A program made the translations under genes and the position numbers. The notes under the pieces are model-generated. The model ran no database searches. It was not told where the DNA came from and saw nothing but the letters and a program-made list of their open reading frames with translations. A DNA stretch of 14,302 bases from Pseudomonadota bacterium (GTDB lineage Bacteria; Pseudomonadota; Alphaproteobacteria; Rhizobiales; Rhizobiaceae): positions 1 to 14,302 of the forward strand of contig JAEWFU010000231.1 in NCBI GenBank assembly GCA_023388675.1, written 5' to 3'. This document shows, piece after piece, positions 7,076 to 12,212 of this stretch (positions within the stretch are counted from its first letter, which is position 1; every line of letters starts with the position of its first letter).

Positions 7076-8584
7076 ATGACTTCCCGCAACCGCTGGTTCG
7101 TTCTGGCGATCGTTTCGAGCGCGCTTTTCCTCATCGTTATCGACATGACCGTGCTTTACACCGCGCTCCCCCGGCTGACACATGATCTCGGGGCCACCGC
7201 GTCCGAAAAGCTCTGGATTGTCAACGCCTATCCGCTGGTCGTGGCCGGGTTGCTGCCCGGTCTCGGCGCCCTGGGAGATCGTCTCGGACACAGACGCCTC
7301 TTCATGGCGGGCCTGCTCGTCTTCGGCGCCGCATCGTTGATGGCCGCATTTTCGCCAACGCCCGCCATTCTCATCGCTGCCCGTGCGCTGCTTGCGGTCG
7401 GTGCCGCGATGATGATGCCCGCCACGCTCTCGATTATTCGGCTGACCTTCACCGACGAGAAGGAACGCGCCTTCGCGATCGGCATCTGGGCGGCGGTCGC
7501 CTCGGGTGGTGCAGCTCTCGGCCCGGTGATCGGCGGCGTGCTGCTGGAATATTTCTGGTGGGGCTCGGTCTTTCTCATCAACGTACCGATCGTCTTGGCG
7601 GCCTTCGTACTGGCGGGGATGCTGCTGCCCGCGCGGCCCGGCGACGCCGGAAGGCCCTGGGATCTGATCGGCTCGCTGCAGATCATGGTTGGCCTCATCG
7701 GTCTCGCCTATGCGATCAAGGAAGTGAGCAAACGCGAGGCCTCCATGGAGACCGCGCTGGTTGCCGCCGCGGTCGGCATTGTCGCCACAGTGCTGTTCGT
7801 GAGGCGTCAGCGCACAAGTGCCGCGCCGCTCGTCGATTTCTCGCTGTTCCGCAACAGGCGCTTTTCCTCAGGCGTCGCGACTGCATTGGTCGCTTCGGCA
7901 GCACTCATGGGTGTCGAACTGGTCTTTAGCCAGCGGCTGCAGCTTGTTTCGGGCTTTTCGCCGCTGGAAGCCGGCCTGCTCATCCTTCCGATCCCGCTCG
8001 CATCGTTCGTTGCCGGGCCTCTCACAGGATTGGCCCTGCCGCGGCTCGGCAGCGAGCGCATCCTGTCCGGCTCGCTGGCGATCTCCGGCGTCGGCCTGGC
8101 AGCATATCTGCTGTGCTACGACGCCGACCCTGCGATCTGGCTGACGGCGATGGGCGTCATGGGCTTCGGCATCGGCGCGGCGATGACGGCAGCTTCGAGC
8201 GCGATCATGCTGAGCGCCCCGGAGAACCGCGCGGGCATGGCCGCCTCGGTGGAGGAGGTCTCCTACGAACTCGGCGGCGCGATGGGCATTGCCATTCTCG
8301 GCAGCGTGATGTCGGCGCTCTATTCGGCTACCTTCGTGCTGCCGACCGGCGTCAGCGTGAGCCCGACCGCGCGTGACAGCCTCGACGAGGCGCTGCTGGC
8401 TGCCGAAAGCCTCGATCCAGCACTCGCGGAGCAACTCGTCCTCCTGGCGCGCGCAGCCTTCGACAATGCCTTCGTCGGGGTCGTCGGACTGGCGGTGATA
8501 ATGCTGCTTGCGACGGCCGGAACCGTCTGGTGGATAACGCGCCGGCCCACTGCGACCGGTCCCGCTGGCGTTCCGCTCAGGTAA
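7076..8584 (+). CDS. MFS drug exporter, DHA2 (EmrB/QacA/SmvA-like) family
   Basis: The 502-residue inner-membrane protein has a hydropathy pattern matching the 14-helix DHA2 branch of the major facilitator superfamily, which exports drugs, cationic biocides or metabolites in exchange for protons. Motif D1 is DMTVLYTALP (23-32). Motif A is GALGDRLGHRR (64-74) between helices 2 and 3. Motif C, diagnostic for antiporters, is ASGGAALGPVIGGVL (142-156). The closest well-known types are SmvA and QacA-like pumps. A GAGG sequence about eight bases before the ATG supports the start. The gene is controlled by the divergent TetR gene. Its last eight bases overlap the end of the convergent MarR gene. The substrate is not predictable; it may simply be a multidrug pump unrelated to the flanking catabolic genes. 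Confidence 0.92.
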   Translation: MTSRNRWFVLAIVSSALFLIVIDMTVLYTALPRLTHDLGATASEKLWIVNAYPLVVAGLLPGLGALGDRLGHRRLFMAGLLVFGAASLMAAFSPTPAILIAARALLAVGAAMMMPATLSIIRLTFTDEKERAFAIGIWAAVASGGAALGPVIGGVLLEYFWWGSVFLINVPIVLAAFVLAGMLLPARPGDAGRPWDLIGSLQIMVGLIGLAYAIKEVSKREASMETALVAAAVGIVATVLFVRRQRTSAAPLVDFSLFRNRRFSSGVATALVASAALMGVELVFSQRLQLVSGFSPLEAGLLILPIPLASFVAGPLTGLALPRLGSERILSGSLAISGVGLAAYLLCYDADPAIWLTAMGVMGFGIGAAMTAASSAIMLSAPENRAGMAASVEEVSYELGGAMGIAILGSVMSALYSATFVLPTGVSVSPTARDSLDEALLAAESLDPALAEQLVLLARAAFDNAFVGVVGLAVIMLLATAGTVWWITRRPTATGPAGVPLR

Positions 8585-8996
8585 GCTTCGACAGCAGCCG
8601 CATCAGCGTGGCCAGTTCGCGCTCGTTGAGTGGGGAAGCTGTTTCCTGGGTGATGTCCTGCGCCAGCGGCAGCAGGCGTTCCACGGTCGCCTGCCCCTCG
8701 GAGGTCAGGCTGACCACCAGCCGCCGCCTGTCGCCGTCATGCCGGGTGAGCGCCACGAGGCCCCGTGCCTTCAGGCGGTCGATCACGCCTTTGATCGTCG
8801 CCGCATCCATCGCCACCAGCGCGCCGAGCTGGTTCTGCGAGGTATCCCCGACCTCCGCAAGCCTGGCGAGCGCGGCAAACTGCGGCGGCGTCAGTTCGCC
8901 GATATGCCGGGCAAAGATCGCGATATGCCTCTGGCTGGCCTTGCGCAGCACAAAGCCGATCTGGTCTTCCAGATGATAGGGTGGCTGGCCGCTCAC
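8577..8996 (-). CDS. MarR-family regulator, possible NicR/BpsR-type sensor of the operon
   Basis: The 139-residue protein has the MarR winged helix: ELTPPQFAALARLAEVG (34-50), recognition helix around DAATIKGVIDRLKARGL (64-80) and wing RHDGDRRRLVVSLT (85-98). The start is a GTG at 8996-8994. It overlaps the TGA of the upstream DUF1185 gene as GTGA and is preceded by GAGGAC (9010-9005, minus strand), eight bases upstream. The frame continues further upstream, but that part is the shadow of the DUF1185 gene. It is the last gene of the catabolic operon, so it probably autoregulates it. MarR proteins NicR and BpsR control nicotinate breakdown and respond to 6-hydroxynicotinate; the similarity in layout and motif makes the same role plausible, not proven. 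Confidence 0.9.
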   Translation of the reverse strand: MSGQPPYHLEDQIGFVLRKASQRHIAIFARHIGELTPPQFAALARLAEVGDTSQNQLGALVAMDAATIKGVIDRLKARGLVALTRHDGDRRRLVVSLTSEGQATVERLLPLAQDITQETASPLNERELATLMRLLSKLT

Positions 8997-9577
8997 CTCA
9001 GCCCGTCCTCGCCCTTGACCTGCCATGCCTCCAGTCCACCCATGCGGGAATGGATGCGCCCACCACAAGCCATCGCAAGGCAGAACAGGATTTCGTCCGG
9101 ACGCGGCCCGTCGGGCATACCCACCACCATGGCGTCGAAATGGCTGCGCACATAGGCGGCATTGGTGTGTCCGAGCGGCACGTCGAGGCTGGAACCGAAC
9201 GCGCCGACCTTCATCGCGGAAGGCACGATCGCCTTGGAAGCACCCAGCCGCTCGCGCATCGCATAGCCGCCCGGCACGTGCCACAGCGCGCCGTGCTCGA
9301 TCTCGCCGTCGGTGCCGACGATCGCGCCCTTGCCGTAACTGTCGATGATCGAGACGTCGCCACCGAGCGCGGCAACCAGCCGGTCGGTCAGGTCGAGGCC
9401 GAGCGATTTCAGGTGGTCCATCGCAGGCTGCAGGTTCTCGACGAACGTGCCGGCGAAAGGGTTTTTTACCAGCGCGAGGGCGGCCGCCCTGCGGCGCGGC
9501 TCATCCGGCACAGGCCCGCCGTCGTGGCGGATTTCCTCGGTCAGCACCGCGATCTTGCGGATGGTGAAATCAGCCAT
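8993..9577 (-). CDS. DUF1185 'amino acid synthesis' family protein
   Basis: The 194-residue protein matches the PF06684 family, annotated 'amino acid synthesis'. Features include IRKIAVLTEEIRHDGG (6-21), a LGGDVSIIDSYGKGAIVGTDGEIEHG stretch (71-96) and KVGAFGSSLDVPLGHTNAAYVRSHFDAM (123-150). Structures of the family show a chorismate-mutase-like fold, but no enzymatic activity is established, and the name says little. The start at 9577 is supported by GAGGAG (9590-9585, minus strand) seven bases upstream; an earlier in-frame ATG at 9616 lacks this. It overlaps the UPF0280 gene by eight bases and the MarR gene by four, so it belongs to the same transcript. Its place in a ring-reduction operon suggests that it handles a ring or enamine intermediate (inference). 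Confidence 0.88.
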   Translation of the reverse strand: MADFTIRKIAVLTEEIRHDGGPVPDEPRRRAAALALVKNPFAGTFVENLQPAMDHLKSLGLDLTDRLVAALGGDVSIIDSYGKGAIVGTDGEIEHGALWHVPGGYAMRERLGASKAIVPSAMKVGAFGSSLDVPLGHTNAAYVRSHFDAMVVGMPDGPRPDEILFCLAMACGGRIHSRMGGLEAWQVKGEDGLR

Positions 9578-10445
9578 ATGCCGGCTCCTCAATGCTAGTG
9601 TTTTCCTTAAGAGCAAGCGTCCCCGCGACCCGGCTCTGGCCGTTCAGAAACAGCGCCGCGGACACGATCAGGCCACGGGAGATAAACTCCTCGGCAACCC
9701 GCAGGCCCGAACGCAATGCATCATCGGTCTCCGCCGGCGACAGGGGCCCCACGGATATGGTGACCGGCCTGTCGCCAAGGTCGCTGTCAGGCGCCAACTG
9801 GCTGGCAGGTCGCCGCTCGATCGCAGGATGTCCCGGCAGATCGACAGCGTTGGCGATCAGGGTGGCGGCGACATCGGCCGCCGCCGCGGTGCGTGCCAGG
9901 ACAGTGACCGCATCGGCAATGCCGAGCGAATGGCTGCGGCCCCGCCAGCCGCTGGTGGCGATACCGCGCACCGGATCGGACGCATCGATGGACAGGCGAT
10001 CGGCGAAACCATGGCCCGTGCCGGCGATGGCCGCCTTCATCTCCGTGCCCGGCGCAAGATGAATGGCGATGTCGCCACCATCGTTGACATAAGCGCGCGC
10101 AAGCCGTCGCCCCTTCACCATCGCGGCCAGCATCTCGTCGGCCACTGCCCCTGCCACTGCCGCCATCGGCGTGACGAACCGATCGGCGAACGGCACGGAA
10201 GCCGCCTCCATGCGCCGCGCCGTGGGGCCACGAAACACGCGGGGCTGGACATTGGTCGGTCGCCGCAATTCAACGAGTTCGGCCACCAATTCCTCCAGAA
10301 CGGTGGCGAAACGATCCTTCGCCTGCGCATATGCGGCCGCCACTTCGCTGACGTCACCGAAGGCTTCGACGATCAGATCTATCGGACCGTGGTTGAGGTG
10401 AAGCCGCCGGCCGTCGGGCAGCGTCGCCGCCTGCGCGCCGTTCAT
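9570..10445 (-). CDS. UPF0280 family protein (ApbE-like fold)
   Basis: The 291-residue cytoplasmic protein belongs to UPF0280, which is distantly related to ApbE FAD:protein FMN transferases. ApbE-like features are TPMAAVAGAVADE (92-104), YVNDGGDIAI (119-128) and GIATSGWRGRSHSLGIADAVTVLA (161-184). The last resembles the ATSG and aDAvAT parts of ApbE but lacks its usual HIIDP box. There is no lipoprotein signal. The start at 10445 overlaps the preceding TGA as ATGA; a Met 13 residues upstream (10484) lies inside the preceding gene and is less likely. The role is not established. It could be a flavin-dependent or flavin-transferring maturation protein for the reductase, or a pathway enzyme in its own right. 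Confidence 0.88.
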   Translation of the reverse strand: MNGAQAATLPDGRRLHLNHGPIDLIVEAFGDVSEVAAAYAQAKDRFATVLEELVAELVELRRPTNVQPRVFRGPTARRMEAASVPFADRFVTPMAAVAGAVADEMLAAMVKGRRLARAYVNDGGDIAIHLAPGTEMKAAIAGTGHGFADRLSIDASDPVRGIATSGWRGRSHSLGIADAVTVLARTAAAADVAATLIANAVDLPGHPAIERRPASQLAPDSDLGDRPVTISVGPLSPAETDDALRSGLRVAEEFISRGLIVSAALFLNGQSRVAGTLALKENTSIEEPAYG

Positions 10446-11968
10446 GTCGTCCGCTCGCGCCGAAGCTGTTGAAGCGGGGGCCACGGATTATCAGCCATCG
10501 CTCCACGCACGGCGCGGTCGTTGAAATATTCGCCGCCGTCGCGCTGCACTTCGTCCACCGAGCGCACATGTCCGGCATAGCCGCCCAGCGCCTCGTAGTG
10601 CTCGCGCCGCAAGGTGAACTCGATCGGCGCGACGAGCGCCGGGGTCGGCACATAGCCGAAGGCGTTTTCCGGCAACCGCGTCACGTCGACCATCAGCGTG
10701 ATGCCGCCGCCGGGCCAGACATAGGCAGGCGCGCCGCCGCAGGTGACGTAGGTCTGCAGGCACTGCACGGAGCGCGTCAGGTTCACCGGGTTCTCGGTCA
10801 CGCCCGCCCGCAGGCTGCCACCGGCGCCGCCCATGAACAGCACCGTGCACAGCGCCGGCTCGCAATTCTCCTCGATCAGCTCGACCGACCGGCGAAGCCG
10901 GTTCGGAAACGGCTTTCCCACCGGCGTCAGCGTCTCGTCGAGCTCGTAATAGGCAAACTGCTCGCCCGTAGTGGAGACCATCAACAGCGACAGGCCCGCG
11001 CGCGCGCCTTTCTTCTCATTCCAGGGCCCCAGGATTTCGAGCGGATCGGAGATGGTCGTACCGCCCCAGCCGAGCCCCGGCTCGGAAACCTTGAAATAGC
11101 GTCCCGGGGTCGAGCGGCGACCGAGGATCTTGATACCGGTGTCGGGCCAGTCGATCACCTTGCCAGCCTGATGTTCGGAAACGACGCCGGTGATGTGATC
11201 GTCGACAACGACCACTTCGTCGACCAACCCCTTCCATTGCGTGGCGAACATGCCGATCGTCGCCGAGCCGCAGCCGACCCGCATCCGGTGCTCGACGGTG
11301 CCATCGATCACCGGCGGCTTGCCCGCCTGCACCACAATCGTCGAACCCTCGTCGATCGTCAGTTCCACCGGCTGACGGTTGCACAGCGCCATCAGCGTGT
11401 CGCAGGTGACGCGCCCCTCCGGTTTCGAGCCGCCCGTCAGGTGCCGCACGCCGCCCAGCGACAGCATCTGCGACCCGTACTCGGCGGTGGTGACGTGGCC
11501 GACCGGCTCTCCTCCAGCCCGCACGGTCGCGGTCTCCGGGCCCAGATGCCGGTCGGTATCGATCTTCACCTTGACGCCGCAATAGGAGAAGATGCCCTCG
11601 GTGACGACCGTCACCAGATCGACGCCTTCCACCTCCTGGCTGACGATGAAAGGTGCGGGCTTGTAGTCCGGATAGGTCGTGCCGGCGCCGATACCGGTCA
11701 CGAAACGCGGTGCGCGATTGACGGGGTTGCCGTCCCATTCTTCGCCGGCAAAGGAAACGACCTCGCCGCCGCTTTCGGCCCGGTGTTCGAGGATCGTCAC
11801 CGGATCGCAGCGGACGATCCGGCCGTCGAAATTGCCGTAGCGGTCGCAGGCGCCGGTGCGCCCCTCGGCAATGTAGCACATCACCGGACAGGCATCGCAG
11901 CGCAGCTTCTCACCGACCCGCGCTTCGCCAGGATCGTGGGTTTCGAAGCGTTCGGACAGCTCGCTCAT
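10442..11968 (-). CDS. 6-hydroxynicotinate-reductase-like iron-sulfur protein
   Basis: The 508-residue protein resembles the family annotated as 6-hydroxynicotinate reductase. In Eubacterium barkeri that enzyme uses reduced ferredoxin to convert 6-hydroxynicotinate to 1,4,5,6-tetrahydro-6-oxonicotinate. The N-terminus has cysteines at 24, 27, 31, 41 and 54 (C-D-A-C-P-V-M-C followed by GACDRYGNFDGRIVRC), a likely Fe-S cluster site. Further cysteines occur at 130, 189, 196, 233, 369, 374, 403 and 410. Glycine-rich segments VGCGSATIGMFATQW (231-245) and MGGAGGSLRAGVTENPVN (379-396) are also present. There is no signal peptide or membrane segment. The ATG at 11968 has only a weak ribosome site (GGGAC about 15 bases upstream). 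It follows the molybdenum hydroxylase gene across a 244-bp gap holding a palindromic element, and overlaps UPF0280 by ATGA. Family identity is fairly firm; the exact substrate is inferred. Confidence 0.8.
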   Translation of the reverse strand: MSELSERFETHDPGEARVGEKLRCDACPVMCYIAEGRTGACDRYGNFDGRIVRCDPVTILEHRAESGGEVVSFAGEEWDGNPVNRAPRFVTGIGAGTTYPDYKPAPFIVSQEVEGVDLVTVVTEGIFSYCGVKVKIDTDRHLGPETATVRAGGEPVGHVTTAEYGSQMLSLGGVRHLTGGSKPEGRVTCDTLMALCNRQPVELTIDEGSTIVVQAGKPPVIDGTVEHRMRVGCGSATIGMFATQWKGLVDEVVVVDDHITGVVSEHQAGKVIDWPDTGIKILGRRSTPGRYFKVSEPGLGWGGTTISDPLEILGPWNEKKGARAGLSLLMVSTTGEQFAYYELDETLTPVGKPFPNRLRRSVELIEENCEPALCTVLFMGGAGGSLRAGVTENPVNLTRSVQCLQTYVTCGGAPAYVWPGGGITLMVDVTRLPENAFGYVPTPALVAPIEFTLRREHYEALGGYAGHVRSVDEVQRDGGEYFNDRAVRGAMADNPWPPLQQLRRERTT

Positions 11969-12023
11969 GACACGACTTGTCCCGTTGCTGAGCTTACACG
12001 GCAGAGAGATGATGCCCTACGTT

Positions 12024-12179
12024 GCCCCCCTCTGTCCTGCCGGACACCTCCCCCACGAGGGGGGAGATCAGACGGCCTAGCAGTTTTCGCCAATCGCCAA
12101 CGCGGCAGTAAGGATGCCAGCGGCGAACTTGCCAATCTCCCCCCTCGTGGGGGAGATGTCCGGCAGGACAGAGGGGGGC
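12024..12179. repeat. 156-bp inverted-repeat element between two operon genes
   Basis: The left arm (12024-12068) and right arm (12135-12179) are 45-base inverted copies with one mismatch and a 66-base spacer. Each arm ends in a small hairpin toward the spacer; in the right arm ATCTCCCCC pairs with GGGGGAGAT. The outer part reads GCCCCCCTCTGTCCTGCCGG. The arm sequence differs from that of the element at 4505-4663, but the architecture (outer unique part plus inner CTCCCCC/GGGGGAG hairpin, two copies head to head) is the same. Such repeats are common between genes in Mesorhizobium-like genomes. No transposase or clear target duplication was seen. The remaining bases of the gap (11969-12023 and 12180-12212) contain nothing else I can identify. 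Confidence 0.9.
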
Positions 12180-12212
12180 GCGAAGGGGCGCCAGATTCCC
12201 TGCCGAAACCTC

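Noticed and set aside
6983..7291. 103-residue upstream extension of the TetR-family protein
   Set aside because: It runs through the AT-rich promoter, the operator and the start of the divergent exporter. A strong ribosome site marks the ATG at 6982.
8997..9284. 96-residue upstream extension of the MarR protein
   Set aside because: It is an out-of-frame shadow of the DUF1185 gene with no MarR similarity; the GTG at 8996 has a ribosome site and a coupling overlap.
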